In this document: positions 7,810 to 16,699 of the stretch, one piece after another
Position numbering within the stretch: position 1 is the first letter of the stretch
Layout: every line of letters begins with the position of its first letter
From: Zavarzinia compransoris
GTDB lineage: Bacteria; Pseudomonadota; Alphaproteobacteria; Zavarziniales; Zavarziniaceae
Length of the DNA: 64,000 nt
Direction: 5' to 3'
NCBI RefSeq assembly: GCF_003173055.1
Contig: NZ_QGLF01000001.1
Location: 255,085-319,084 of the forward strand
The notes under the pieces: model-generated
What the model was told of the DNA's origin: nothing
Databases searched by the model: none
The model's input: only the letters and a program-made list of their open reading frames with translations
Made by a program: the position numbers and the translations under genes

Positions 7810-9534
7810 TTACCGGGGCGCGCCCGCGACGATGGCCGAAAGCACGCGCTGCCAATGGCTGAAGAACAGCAGCTGGCCCGCGGCCTCGACCACTTCGACC
7901 GTCGTCCCCGGCACGTCCCGGGCGAAGGCGAGGGTCTGGGCCAGGGGCACGATGTGGTCGTCGTCGCCGTGCAGGATATGGAACTTATGGGCGGTGGCGC
8001 GGGCTTCCGCGGTAAAGTCCATCTGGGCGATCAGGCATTCGTGGCGCAGGCAGTCGAGCCCGTTGCGCAAGGCATTGACGCTGCCTTTCGCGATCAGATC
8101 GACGGTCTCCTGATGGCCGACCGCCTTGGCATCGGCCGCGCCATCCTTGCAGAGGTGGATCACGAACTCGCTCGCGAAGCGGCTGTCCAGGCAGGCCATC
8201 ATCGCCCAGGCGACCACGGGCAGGAGCCGGGGGACGTGGCGCGCCAGCCGCAGCATGAAGCGCTGCCGTTTCGGCGTGTCCAGCAGCCATTCCTGCCGCC
8301 AGGCCGGCGGACGCGAGATGCCGATCATCCGCGATACCGATCCGGGAAACAGCCGCGCGAAGCGCAGGGCAAAGGGCGACCCGGCGGCATGGCTGAGCAC
8401 CACCGCCCGGCGGATGCCGAGCTGATCGAGCAATTCCCGGCAATCCTGGGCGGCCTGGGTCAGCAGGTCGTCGACACCGATGCCATGGACCGGATCCGTA
8501 TCGCCCATGCCCGGGCGGAACGGCGCGATGATGCGCAGGTTGTCGCGATAGGCCTGGGCGATCGCCGCTGCCGGCAGTTCGATGCCGTAAGGGATATTGT
8601 GGAACAGCAGCACCGGCCGGCCGTCGGCGGCGCCCTGTTCGAGAAGGTCCAATGTCCGCCCGTCCGCCAGACGGAGCCGGCGCCGCGTCTTCACCGGCGC
8701 GGACTTCCGCGGGGCGGCCGGATTGTCCACGGCGACGGATTTGGGGGCGAGGACGCCGGCGGAAAAGCCGCACAGCTGCCGGACCAGTTCGGGGATGTCG
8801 CGCACCCCGGTCTTGCCCTTGATCACCTTGATCTGGGTGCGGACCGTATCGAGCGACACGCCGCGCTCGGCGGCGATTTCCGATGCCCGGAGGCCGCCCG
8901 CCAGCATGAGGGCGACCCGCGCCTCCGCCGCCGTCAGCCCATGGGCGTCGCGCAGCAGGCGCGCCTCCCCGTCGTCGAAGCCGAAATCGACGACCGACAG
9001 CAGGTAGAGGCCCAGCGCGCCGCCCACCAGATCGGGATCGATGCTGCTGATCACGATGCTGCCGGAGATCGAGCGCTCGGGATCCGGATGTCCGGTGACG
9101 GCCAGCGGCAATCCCGGGTCCTTCCGCTGCAGGAAATCGCGGACCTGGCGGCGTGCGCCGGGATCCGGCACCAGTTCGTCCAGGCGGACCGGCATCGCCC
9201 CGTATTTGGCCAGCGCCATGCCGTTCGCCGCCACCAAGGTCTCGCCCTTGGTCACGACATAGGAGGGATTGGGGACGGATTCGATGATCGCGTTGACCTT
9301 CTGGTCGTTGGTCCGCGCCAGGCCGATGCGCTGCTGGATGCTGTACGCCATCTCGGCATGGGCGAGGGTGGCGCCGCCGATCCGGTGCTCGATCGTGTCG
9401 TCCTCGCCGGCATCGTCGTTCTGGTCGGCAAAGAGCAGCGCGTCGAGCCGGTCGATAATGGCGTAGAAATTGTCCGGGGACAGGGTTGCCGCATAGATCG
9501 CGACAATCAGGTCCTGCGCTTTTGAAACGATCAT
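7810..9534 (-). CDS. LuxR-type HTH regulator fused to an alpha/beta-hydrolase-fold domain
   Basis: Putative transcription regulator, 574 aa. A sensor-like N-terminus includes a PAS-like segment at ~80-185. A LuxR/GerE helix-turn-helix follows at ~198-255 (LTAAEARVALMLAGGL, SEIAAERGVSLDTVRTQIK). An alpha/beta-hydrolase domain covers ~285-570. The hydrolase nucleophile elbow, normally GHSxG, reads SHAAGS, placing Ala383 where the catalytic Ser belongs. A possible acid (HGDDDHIVP) and a His near SHWQ remain. The domain therefore probably binds rather than hydrolyses a ligand, which is inference. It lies upstream of the secreted cluster on the same strand. Confidence 0.85.
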   Translation of the reverse strand: MIVSKAQDLIVAIYAATLSPDNFYAIIDRLDALLFADQNDDAGEDDTIEHRIGGATLAHAEMAYSIQQRIGLARTNDQKVNAIIESVPNPSYVVTKGETLVAANGMALAKYGAMPVRLDELVPDPGARRQVRDFLQRKDPGLPLAVTGHPDPERSISGSIVISSIDPDLVGGALGLYLLSVVDFGFDDGEARLLRDAHGLTAAEARVALMLAGGLRASEIAAERGVSLDTVRTQIKVIKGKTGVRDIPELVRQLCGFSAGVLAPKSVAVDNPAAPRKSAPVKTRRRLRLADGRTLDLLEQGAADGRPVLLFHNIPYGIELPAAAIAQAYRDNLRIIAPFRPGMGDTDPVHGIGVDDLLTQAAQDCRELLDQLGIRRAVVLSHAAGSPFALRFARLFPGSVSRMIGISRPPAWRQEWLLDTPKRQRFMLRLARHVPRLLPVVAWAMMACLDSRFASEFVIHLCKDGAADAKAVGHQETVDLIAKGSVNALRNGLDCLRHECLIAQMDFTAEARATAHKFHILHGDDDHIVPLAQTLAFARDVPGTTVEVVEAAGQLLFFSHWQRVLSAIVAGAPR

Positions 9535-9652
9535 CGAAGCGTTGCCGTCAAAACGAGTTGCGCCGTGCCGGGCTGCCGGGGGCGTTGCCGATCGGAACGC
9601 GCCGCCGCCATCGTCATCGTATCGCTGTTCGGCCCCGGCCGGCGGCGCAAAT

Positions 9653-9682
9653 CCGCCCGCTTTGGCAATGGATCGCGGGCGG
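9653..9682 (-). terminator. Probable terminator of aroK-aroB
   Basis: An 8-bp stem (CCGCCCGC / GCGGGCGG) lies ten bases past the aroB stop. On the minus strand it is followed by ATTT, only a weak T-tract. Confidence 0.45.
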
Positions 9683-9692
9683 GGGGATACGG

Positions 9693-10814
9693 TCAGGCGG
9701 CTTGCAGCACCGCGTCGACCGCCTCGATCGGCACGTCCTGGGTGATGAAGGCGTCGCCGATGCGCCGGGCCAGGATGAAGGTCAGCTTGCCGTCCTTCAC
9801 CTTCTTGTCCTGCGCCATATGCTCGATCAGGGCGGCGGGGGCCAGTTCGGCGGCGAGATCCGCCGCGCCCTCGATGTCGGCGGCGGCGACCGGCAGGCCG
9901 ACGGCGGCCATGTGGCGCCGGGCCCGCACCGCGTCCTGCCCCGGGCAGAGGCCGAGGCGGACCGAGAGATCGAAGGCCAGGCGCATGCCGATCGCGACCC
10001 CTTCGCCGTGGAGCAGGCGGGGGCCGAAGCCGGTCGCCGCCTCGAAGGCATGGCCGAAGGTGTGGCCGAGGTTGAGCAGGGCGCGCTCGCCCGTCTCGCG
10101 CTCGTCGCGCGAGACGATGCCGGCCTTGGCGGTGACCGAGCGGCGCACCGCCTCGATCCGGGCGGTGCGGTCGCCGGCGACCAGGGCGGGGCCATGCGCT
10201 TCCAGCCAGTCGAAGAAATCGGCATCGCCGAGCAGGCCGTATTTCACCACCTCGGCATAGCCGGCCAGCAATTCGCGCTTCGGCAGGGTTTCCAGCAGGG
10301 CGATGTCGGCCAGCACCAGTCTCGGCTGGTGGAAGGCGCCGACCAGATTCTTGCCGTGGGCGGTGTTGATGCCGGTCTTGCCGCCGACCGAGGAATCGAC
10401 CTGCGACAGCAGGGTGGTCGGCACCTGCACGAAATCGACGCCGCGCTTGGCGATCGCCGCCGCGAAACCGGCGAGGTCGCCGATGACGCCGCCGCCGAGG
10501 GCGACCACGGCATCGCGCCGCTCGATCCGGTGGTCGAGCAGGCGGGACATCAGCCGTTCCAGGACCGGGAAGGACTTGCTGCCCTCGCCGGGCGGCAGCA
10601 CGATCGCCTCATGGGCGATGCCGGCGGCGGCAAGGCTGGCGCGGGCGCGGTCCAGGTGCAGGGCGGCGACATGCTCGTCGGTGACGATCAGGGCCCGGCC
10701 GCGCGGAAACAGGTCGCGTACGCCGGCGCCCAGGCGGTCGATCACGCCGGCGCCGATGTGAATGTCGTAGGCGCGCTCGCCCAGGGAAACGGGAACGGTA
10801 ACGGCGTCAGCCAT
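9693..10814 (-). CDS. aroB: 3-dehydroquinate synthase
   Basis: Shikimate-pathway enzyme converting DAHP to 3-dehydroquinate with NAD and a divalent metal in the cytoplasm. The 373-aa length is typical. Diagnostic motifs are [13 protein letters not shown], the substrate/NAD segment [24 protein letters not shown] and the metal-binding [10 protein letters not shown]. The ATG (10812-10814) lies within the end of aroK, an 8-bp overlap, so the two are translationally coupled. A 33-codon upstream extension of the frame is just aroK sequence in another phase. Confidence 0.97.
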   Translation of the reverse strand: MADAVTVPVSLGERAYDIHIGAGVIDRLGAGVRDLFPRGRALIVTDEHVAALHLDRARASLAAAGIAHEAIVLPPGEGSKSFPVLERLMSRLLDHRIERRDAVVALGGGVIGDLAGFAAAIAKRGVDFVQVPTTLLSQVDSSVGGKTGINTAHGKNLVGAFHQPRLVLADIALLETLPKRELLAGYAEVVKYGLLGDADFFDWLEAHGPALVAGDRTARIEAVRRSVTAKAGIVSRDERETGERALLNLGHTFGHAFEAATGFGPRLLHGEGVAIGMRLAFDLSVRLGLCPGQDAVRARRHMAAVGLPVAAADIEGAADLAAELAPAALIEHMAQDKKVKDGKLTFILARRIGDAFITQDVPIEAVDAVLQAA

Positions 10815-11406
10815 GCTGGGTGTCCTGCAGGGGGGCGAGCCGGGCGAGGATGGCGTCGACCACCTGGTCGTGGGGGCCGTCCAGGCTTTCGACCGCGATA
10901 TCCGCCTCGGCATAGACCGGGTAGCGGAGGGCGATGAGTTTTTCCAGAATCTCGCGCGGGTCGCCGCGTTTCAGCAGCGGGCGGTTGTTGCGTTTCTTCA
11001 CCCGCCGGACCAGGACGTCGAGATCGGCCCGCAGCCAGACGGAGACGGAGCGGGCGCGGATCCTGGCCCGCGTCTCCGCATCCATGAAGGCGCCGCCGCC
11101 GGTCGCCAGCACATGGGGCGGGTGTTCGTCGAGCAGGCGGGCGATCACCCTGCGCTCGCCGTCGCGGAAGGCGGCCTCGCCGTGGCGCTCGAAGATTTCA
11201 TCGATGGTGCAGCCGGCGGCATTCTCGATTTCCGTGTCGGCATCGAGGAAGGGGACGTGCAGGCGCTGGGCCAGCCGCTTGCCGATCGAGCTTTTGCCAG
11301 CGCCCATCAGGCCGACCAGCACGATGGTGCGGGCGAGCGCGAAGGGCGGATGAGGCGGAACCGGGGCGTCGGCCAGGGCTTCCGGGGGCAGGGCATTGTC
11401 TTCCAC
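10807..11406 (-). CDS. aroK: Shikimate kinase
   Basis: Phosphorylates shikimate at the 3-OH using ATP. The P-loop [11 protein letters not shown], the shikimate-binding DADTEIE and ATGGGAF segments, and a lid-type Arg stretch (KRNNRPLL) are visible. I chose GTG at 11404-11406 (199 aa), since no ATG occurs before the P-loop. The frame is open for several hundred codons further upstream, but that is antisense to the 11681-13483 gene. The ~30-residue N-terminal extension before the kinase domain is common in alphaproteobacterial AroK. No strong SD is visible for the GTG. Confidence 0.9.
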   Translation of the reverse strand: MEDNALPPEALADAPVPPHPPFALARTIVLVGLMGAGKSSIGKRLAQRLHVPFLDADTEIENAAGCTIDEIFERHGEAAFRDGERRVIARLLDEHPPHVLATGGGAFMDAETRARIRARSVSVWLRADLDVLVRRVKKRNNRPLLKRGDPREILEKLIALRYPVYAEADIAVESLDGPHDQVVDAILARLAPLQDTQHG

Positions 11407-11559
11407 GGGGCGGAATGTGCCCGCTGGCACCGTATCTTTCAAGGCGCTGCGGGCGAATTCTTGTCCTGGCCGGCCCTCGCCCTTAGACTTGTCCGCACCG
11501 CCGGCGGGGAATCGCGCGGGCGCCTTATTCCTGCCTTGGGCTTTCGTCAGTATCCGACC

Positions 11560-11700
11560 ATGTCGAAGATTCTCGTTATCGTTGCCGCGATCCTGCTGAC
11601 GGCGGTGGTCGGCGGCGCCATCTATCTGGCCACATTCGATCCCCCGGTCTCGCGTGAGCGGGTGGAACAGGTGCTGCCCAATGACCGGTTCCCGGAATAG
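11560..11700 (+). CDS. 46-aa single-span membrane protein, conserved type
   Basis: A hydrophobic helix (residues 4-25) is followed by a short polar tail with DPPVSRERVEQVLPNDRFPE. From memory, small proteins with this layout, ending in VExVxPDDRF-like sequence, sit near aroK and xerD in other Rhodospirillales; I could not check this. Its last 20 bases overlap the next gene, suggesting a transcription unit with it and xerD. Role unknown. Confidence 0.65.
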   Translation: MSKILVIVAAILLTAVVGGAIYLATFDPPVSRERVEQVLPNDRFPE

Positions 11701-13483
11701 GGCGCGGCGCGCTCTATCCCTGCCCATTGTCTTTTCGGGGGCGATCCTGGGCTGGCTCGCATCCTCGCCGGCCCTGGCCGAGGGGCCGGTCAGCCTGTTG
11801 CCGCCGGTTCTCGATCCGCGCGGCCCGGCGCCCCTGCCGGCCGACGGCGGCGCGCCCATCCCGTTGGGCCCCCCGGGCTTCACCGATCCCACCCCCAGCA
11901 TCAGCCGGCCGGGCGGCAACCCGGACAGTCTGGGCACGCCCTTCGGCGGCCCCCTGCCGACGGACGAGACCCTGCCGCGCGGCGCCGCCCTGCCGGCCCC
12001 GGTCGAGGTGCGCCCCCTGGACGACGCGGCCGTGCCCGTGCCGGCCGAGCCCGCCCCGGCCCCTGATGGGCAGGCGTTTTCTGGGCAAGTACTTTGGCGC
12101 GGCGACGATCCCGCCCTTCTGGCGCCCGTGCTGGCGGCCCTGCCGGCCCGGCCCGGCGCCGCGGTCCTGCGGGACCTTGCCGCCCGCCTGGCGGGGGAGG
12201 CGGCGGCCGAGCCGGATCTGGCCGGCGCCGCCCTGCTCTGGTTCGCCGGGGCGGGGCGCGCGGGCGAACTGGCCGCCTTTCGCGGCCGCCTGGACGGTTT
12301 GCCGGGGCCGGCGGTCAGCGCCGTCGTCGCCGGCCTCGCCGCCCTCGACGACCGGGCGGCGCTTTGTGCCGCGGGGTTCGAGGCGCTTGGGCCGGCGGGC
12401 CTGAATGTCGATGTCCTGCGCGCCCTGGCCCTGTGCCGGGCGGCGGCGGGCGACGGCGCGGGGGCGCAGGTCGCCCTCGACCTCGCCCATGAACAGGGCC
12501 CGGTCGGCGAAGGTTTCGACCGCCTGGTGCGCGCCGTCGCCGGCCGCGACCGGGCCGGCATCGGCGATATCGATCCGGCCGATCCCCTCAGCCTCTGGGC
12601 GGCGGAGGGGCTGGGCCTGCCGCCCCCGGTGCGCGACGGCACCCGGGCGCTGGCCCTGCCCCGGCTGGCGCGCCTCGGCGGCGCCCTCGAGATCCGCATC
12701 CAGGCGGCCGAGCAGGCGGAGGCCCTGGGCCTGATCTCAGCCCCGGCCTTGGCCGCCCTCTATGTCACCGGGCCGGCGCCGACGGCGGCGCTGGCCGCCC
12801 TGCCGGGCGAATTGCAGCGCTCCGCCCTGCATCGGGCGGTGGTCGAGGCGTCGGGCCCGGCGGTGCGCGCCCAGGCCCTGGTCGCCTTTATCGAAGCGGC
12901 GGGGAAGGCCGGACTGGCCGCGACCGCGGCCCGGGTCGAACGGCAGGCCATCGTCGATGTCGCCAATCAGTCGCTGCCGCCGGCGCTTGGCCGCGGTCTC
13001 GTCCGGGCGGCGCTCGGGGCCGGGGAACGGGCGGCGGCGCTGGCCCAGATGCTTCGCCTCGAACAGGCGGGCGGCGGCGCCGGTGACCTTTTGTGGCCCT
13101 ATCGGGCCCTGCTGGCGGGCCCGGGCGAGGGGGGGGCGGGGCGCTTTTCCGATTATCTGGATGCCCTGCCGCGCGGCGGCGACCGGGGCTTGACCCTGCT
13201 TGCCGGCCTTCTCGACGGCCTGGGGGCGGTGCTGCCCGAAGAGCTTGCGCCGCGCCGCGCCGATCTCACCCCGCCCGAGGCGGCGCAGGCGATCGAAACC
13301 GCCGTGCTGGCCGGCCGCCGGGCCGAGGTGGCGGCCCTGGTCGTCGCCCTGGCCGGCGAGGCGCCGCTGGCGGATCTCGATCCTGCCCGGGCCCGGCTGG
13401 CGGTCGAAGCCCTGCGCCGCGCCGGGCTGGCCGACGAGGCCCGGGCGCTGGCCGTCGAGATCGCCCTGGCGGCCGGCCTGTGA
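11681..13483 (+). CDS. Ala/Leu/Gly-rich exported protein of unknown function upstream of xerD
   Basis: 600 aa. An N-terminal basic-hydrophobic segment (residues ~8-33, ending SPALA) fits a signal peptide. It is followed by ~100 Pro-rich residues and then a long alpha-helical, Ala/Leu-rich region resembling helical repeats, with no motif I recognise. The start ATG at 11681 begins the signal peptide; an ATG nine codons earlier is possible. It overlaps the small membrane protein gene upstream by 20 bp and xerD downstream by GTGA. The tight packing suggests a conserved operon, possibly envelope-related. Confidence 0.7.
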   Translation: MTGSRNRARRALSLPIVFSGAILGWLASSPALAEGPVSLLPPVLDPRGPAPLPADGGAPIPLGPPGFTDPTPSISRPGGNPDSLGTPFGGPLPTDETLPRGAALPAPVEVRPLDDAAVPVPAEPAPAPDGQAFSGQVLWRGDDPALLAPVLAALPARPGAAVLRDLAARLAGEAAAEPDLAGAALLWFAGAGRAGELAAFRGRLDGLPGPAVSAVVAGLAALDDRAALCAAGFEALGPAGLNVDVLRALALCRAAAGDGAGAQVALDLAHEQGPVGEGFDRLVRAVAGRDRAGIGDIDPADPLSLWAAEGLGLPPPVRDGTRALALPRLARLGGALEIRIQAAEQAEALGLISAPALAALYVTGPAPTAALAALPGELQRSALHRAVVEASGPAVRAQALVAFIEAAGKAGLAATAARVERQAIVDVANQSLPPALGRGLVRAALGAGERAAALAQMLRLEQAGGGAGDLLWPYRALLAGPGEGGAGRFSDYLDALPRGGDRGLTLLAGLLDGLGAVLPEELAPRRADLTPPEAAQAIETAVLAGRRAEVAALVVALAGEAPLADLDPARARLAVEALRRAGLADEARALAVEIALAAGL

Positions 13484-14478
13484 CCCCGCCGCGGAAGCGC
13501 GGCCGCCCGCCGGCCGTGCCCGCCCATGTGCCGAAACCGGCGGAGGCGGCGTTGCTCGAAGCCTTTCTCGAAATGATGGCGGCGGAACGGAATGCGGCGG
13601 CGAATACGATCGCCGCCTATCGCCGCGACCTGACCGATTATGCCGCCTTCCTGGCCGGGCAGGGCCTGGGGTTGGAGCGGGCGGGTGCGGATCAGGTCGC
13701 CGCCTATTTCGACACAGTGGAGGGGCGGGGCCTGAAACCCTCGACCGCGGCGCGGCGCCTGTCGGCACTGCGCCAGTTCCACCGCTTCGCCCTGGCCGAC
13801 GGTCTCCGCGCCGACGACCCGACCAGCCGGATCGAAGCGCCGCGCCGGGGCCGTCGCCTGCCGAAATACCTGAGCGAGGACGAGGTGGAGGCGATGCTGC
13901 GCATCGCCGCCGATGCCCTGGGCCGGGCGGCGGGGCCATCGCGCGAGAAGCGGGCGATCCGCTTTCTCGCCCTGGTCGAAATCCTCTATGCCACCGGGCT
14001 CCGGGTGTCCGAACTGGTCGGCCTGCCGCTGTCGGCGCTGGCCCATGACCCGCGCTTCGTCCTGGTCAAGGGCAAGGGCGGGCGGGAGCGGATGGTGCCG
14101 CTGTCCGACCCCGCCCGGGCGGCGATCGCCCGCTGGCTGGGGCTGCGGCCCAAGGGCCTGCTGCCGAAACAGGCGAAATGGCTGTTCCCGGCCGGCACCG
14201 CCACCGGCCACATGACCCGCCAGCATTTCGCCCAGGGGCTGAAGGCCCTGGCGGCCGAGGCGGGGATCGAGCCCGAGCGGGTGTCGCCCCATGTGCTGCG
14301 CCATGCCTTCGCCAGCCACCTGCTCGCCCATGGCGCCGACCTGCGGGTGGTGCAGACCCTGCTGGGACACGCGGACATCTCCACGACCGAGATTTACACC
14401 CACATTCTCGATGAAAAACTGCGGACACTCGTCAACCGCCACCACCCGATGGCAAGATCGCCGCGCCGCACAAGTTGA
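13480..14478 (+). CDS. xerD: Tyrosine recombinase XerD
   Basis: Site-specific recombinase acting with XerC at dif to resolve chromosome dimers. An N-terminal SAM-like DNA-binding domain (~residues 20-110) precedes the catalytic domain. Catalytic residues are visible: Arg in TGLRVSEL, Lys in VKGKGGRER, HxxR in HVLRHAFASHL, His in LLGHADISTTEIYTH, and Tyr in EIYTH. 332 aa from a GTG overlapping the previous stop (GTGA). No integron, phage or att features lie nearby, so it is the housekeeping recombinase rather than an integrase. Confidence 0.93.
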   Translation: MTPPRKRGRPPAVPAHVPKPAEAALLEAFLEMMAAERNAAANTIAAYRRDLTDYAAFLAGQGLGLERAGADQVAAYFDTVEGRGLKPSTAARRLSALRQFHRFALADGLRADDPTSRIEAPRRGRRLPKYLSEDEVEAMLRIAADALGRAAGPSREKRAIRFLALVEILYATGLRVSELVGLPLSALAHDPRFVLVKGKGGRERMVPLSDPARAAIARWLGLRPKGLLPKQAKWLFPAGTATGHMTRQHFAQGLKALAAEAGIEPERVSPHVLRHAFASHLLAHGADLRVVQTLLGHADISTTEIYTHILDEKLRTLVNRHHPMARSPRRTS

Positions 14479-14531
14479 CAAGCGGGTATCGTCTCCATAC
14501 GGTCCCCGCCATTATTCCGGAGACGTTGCTG

Positions 14532-15509
14532 ATGAGCTTCAAAGTCGTCGAACAGGCCCCCGCCCGTCTGAATCGCTGCGAACTGGCGGTGCCCGGCTCC
14601 AGCCCGCATATGTTCGAGAAGGCCGCGAAGTCGGCGGCCGACGTGATCTTCCTCGATCTCGAGGACGCGGTGGCGCCCGACGACAAGCCGAAGGCGCGCG
14701 AGAACATCATCCAGGCCCTGCACGACATCGACTGGGGCGACAAGACCATCTCGGTCCGCATCAACGGCCTCGACACCCACTATGCCTATAAGGACATCGT
14801 CGAGGTGGTGGAGCGCGGCGGCGAGCGCCTGGACCTGATCATGGTGCCGAAGGTCGGCACCGCCTCGGACGTCTATGCCGTCGACATGCTGCTGACCCAG
14901 ATCGAAACCGCGGTCGGCCGCAAGAAGAAGATCGGCCTCGAGCACATCATCGAGACCGCGCTCGGCATGCAGAACATCCACGAGATCGCCGCCGCCTCGA
15001 AGCGGAACGAATCGCTGCATTTCGGCGTCGCCGACTATGCCGCCTCGACCCGGGCCCAGACGACCCAGATCGGCGGCCCGAACCCCAACTACGTCGTCCT
15101 CACCGATCCGGACGAGGCGGGCGAGCGCGTCCGCCACTGGGGCGACATGTGGCATTATGCGATCGCCCGCATGGTGGTGGCGGCCCGCGCCAACGGCCTC
15201 CGCCCGATCGACGGGCCCTTCGGCGACTTCTCGGATTCGGACGGCTATCGCGCCCAGGCCGCCCGCGCCGCCGTGCTCGGCTGCGAGGGCAAATGGGCGA
15301 TCCACCCCAAGCAGATCCCGGTCGCCAACGAAGTCTTCACCCCGTCCGAAAAGGAAGTGACCAAGGCCCGCCGCATCCTGGAAGCGATGGACATCGCCCA
15401 GAAGGAAGGCAAGGGCGCGGTTTCCCTCGACGGCAAGCTGATCGATCTCGCCTCCATCCGCCAGGCCCAGTCTCTGGTGGAACAGGCGAACCGTATCGCC
15501 GGCAAGTGA
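14532..15509 (+). CDS. mclA: L-malyl-CoA/beta-methylmalyl-CoA lyase (MclA type)
   Basis: CitE-superfamily lyase cleaving malyl-CoA to acetyl-CoA and glyoxylate, used in the serine cycle and related C1/C2 assimilation routes. The 325-aa sequence follows the methylotroph MclA pattern closely (recognised by eye): NRCELAVPGSSPHMFEKAA, DVIFLDLEDAVAPDDK, metal/substrate acids in HIIETALGM and GVADYAASTRAQTT, and GKWAIHPKQI near the C-terminus. Start ATG 14532 with GGAG nine bases upstream; a 19-codon upstream extension is unsupported. No other serine-cycle genes are in the window, so the pathway cannot be assigned. Confidence 0.88.
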   Translation: MSFKVVEQAPARLNRCELAVPGSSPHMFEKAAKSAADVIFLDLEDAVAPDDKPKARENIIQALHDIDWGDKTISVRINGLDTHYAYKDIVEVVERGGERLDLIMVPKVGTASDVYAVDMLLTQIETAVGRKKKIGLEHIIETALGMQNIHEIAAASKRNESLHFGVADYAASTRAQTTQIGGPNPNYVVLTDPDEAGERVRHWGDMWHYAIARMVVAARANGLRPIDGPFGDFSDSDGYRAQAARAAVLGCEGKWAIHPKQIPVANEVFTPSEKEVTKARRILEAMDIAQKEGKGAVSLDGKLIDLASIRQAQSLVEQANRIAGK

Positions 15510-15554
15510 TTTGAGGTAAGGACGGGCCGCCGTATCGGCGGCGGCCCGCCCCCC

Positions 15555-15641
15555 GGCCGCGACGCGGCCAAAGGCCGACCCCGGGCCGCGACGCGGCCAC
15601 AAGCCGACCCCCGGCCGCGACGCGGCCACAGGCGCCCACCC
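15555..15641. repeat. Three tandem 29-bp palindromic repeats between mclA and accA
   Basis: GGCCGCGACGCGGCC, itself a 7-bp stem around one base, recurs at 15555, 15584 and 15613 with 14-base spacers similar to AAAGGCCGACCCCG. The array fills most of the 159-bp mclA-accA gap. It could form three strong RNA hairpins; no T-tract follows, so it is not a classic terminator. Confidence 0.75.
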
Positions 15642-15668
15642 CGGGGCGTTCAGCGAAGGACGAATTCC

Positions 15669-16625
15669 ATGGCCATGTTCCTCGATTTCGAGAAGCCCAT
15701 CGCGGAACTCGAAGCGAAGATCAAGGAACTGCAGGCGATGCCGGCGGCCCAGGGCATCTCGATCGCCGAGGAGGTTTCGCGGCTCGAGGTCAAGGCCGAT
15801 CTCCTGCTCCGGCAGACCTACGGCAAGCTCAGCGCCTGGCAGAAGACCCAGGTCGCCCGCCACCAGAACCGGCCGCGTTTCAACGACTATGTGAAGCTGC
15901 TGGTCGAGGATTTCGTGCCGCTGGCCGGCGACCGCGCCTTTTCCGACGACAAGGCGATCCTCGGCGGCATGGGCCGCTTTCGCGGCCGCCCGGTCATGGT
16001 CATCGGCCATGAGAAGGGCGCGGACACCGAGGGCCGCATCCGCCACAATTTCGGCATGGCCAAGCCCGAGGGCTATCGCAAGGCGATCCGCCTGATGGAA
16101 CTGGCCGACCGCTTCGGCCTCGCCGTCGTCACCCTGGTCGATACGCCCGGCGCCTTTCCCGGCATCGAGGCCGAGGCGCGCGGCCAGTCGGAAGCGATCG
16201 CCCGCTCGACCGAGGCCTGCCTCAAGCTGAAGGTGCCGCTGGTCTCGGTCATCGTCGGCGAGGGCGGCTCCGGCGGCGCGGTCGCACTCGCCACCGCCAA
16301 CCGGGTCCTGATGCTCGAACATGCGGTCTATTCGGTGATCTCGCCCGAGGGCTGCGCCTCCATCCTCTGGCGCTCGGCGGAACGGGCGCAGGATGCGGCG
16401 GCGGCCCTGAAGCTGACGGCGCAGGACCTGATCAAGCTCGGCGTCATCGACGCCATCGTCTCGGAACCGCTGGGCGGCGCCCATCGCGATCCGAAGGCGA
16501 CCGTCGCCTCGGTCGGCCATGCGGTCTCGACCGCGCTCGACGAGTTCAAGGGCAAGGACGGCAACGCCATCCGCCGCGACCGGCGCGAGAAATTCCTCGC
16601 CATGGGGCGCACCGGCATCGCCTGA
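15669..16625 (+). CDS. accA: Acetyl-CoA carboxylase carboxyltransferase subunit alpha
   Basis: Pairs with AccD to transfer the carboxyl group from biotin to acetyl-CoA, the first step of fatty-acid synthesis. The 318-aa length is standard. A conserved N-terminal [15 protein letters not shown] helix is followed by the carboxyltransferase core with [33 protein letters not shown] and GEGGSGGA oxyanion-hole motifs. AAGGA precedes the ATG. The upstream mclA is co-oriented but separated by a palindromic repeat array. Confidence 0.97.
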   Translation: MAMFLDFEKPIAELEAKIKELQAMPAAQGISIAEEVSRLEVKADLLLRQTYGKLSAWQKTQVARHQNRPRFNDYVKLLVEDFVPLAGDRAFSDDKAILGGMGRFRGRPVMVIGHEKGADTEGRIRHNFGMAKPEGYRKAIRLMELADRFGLAVVTLVDTPGAFPGIEAEARGQSEAIARSTEACLKLKVPLVSVIVGEGGSGGAVALATANRVLMLEHAVYSVISPEGCASILWRSAERAQDAAAALKLTAQDLIKLGVIDAIVSEPLGGAHRDPKATVASVGHAVSTALDEFKGKDGNAIRRDRREKFLAMGRTGIA

Positions 16626-16699
16626 CGCGCTTCCCCGCCGTTTCCTCCGGGGGGCGGCCGGCCTATGCTGATCCCCGGGGCAGCGGCCAGGGGGGCACC

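Noticed and set aside
7789-9525. 578-codon plus-strand frame
   Set aside because: Exact shadow of the LuxR-type regulator; no domain.
13480-14478. Tyrosine recombinase as a sign of a mobile element
   Set aside because: Sequence and neighbours fit housekeeping XerD; no att sites or phage genes seen.
15555-15641. CRISPR-like array
   Set aside because: Only three units, spacers are short and repeat-like, no cas genes.
14394-16520. 708-codon minus-strand frame
   Set aside because: Antisense to mclA and accA; no signature, repeats inside come from the 29-bp array.
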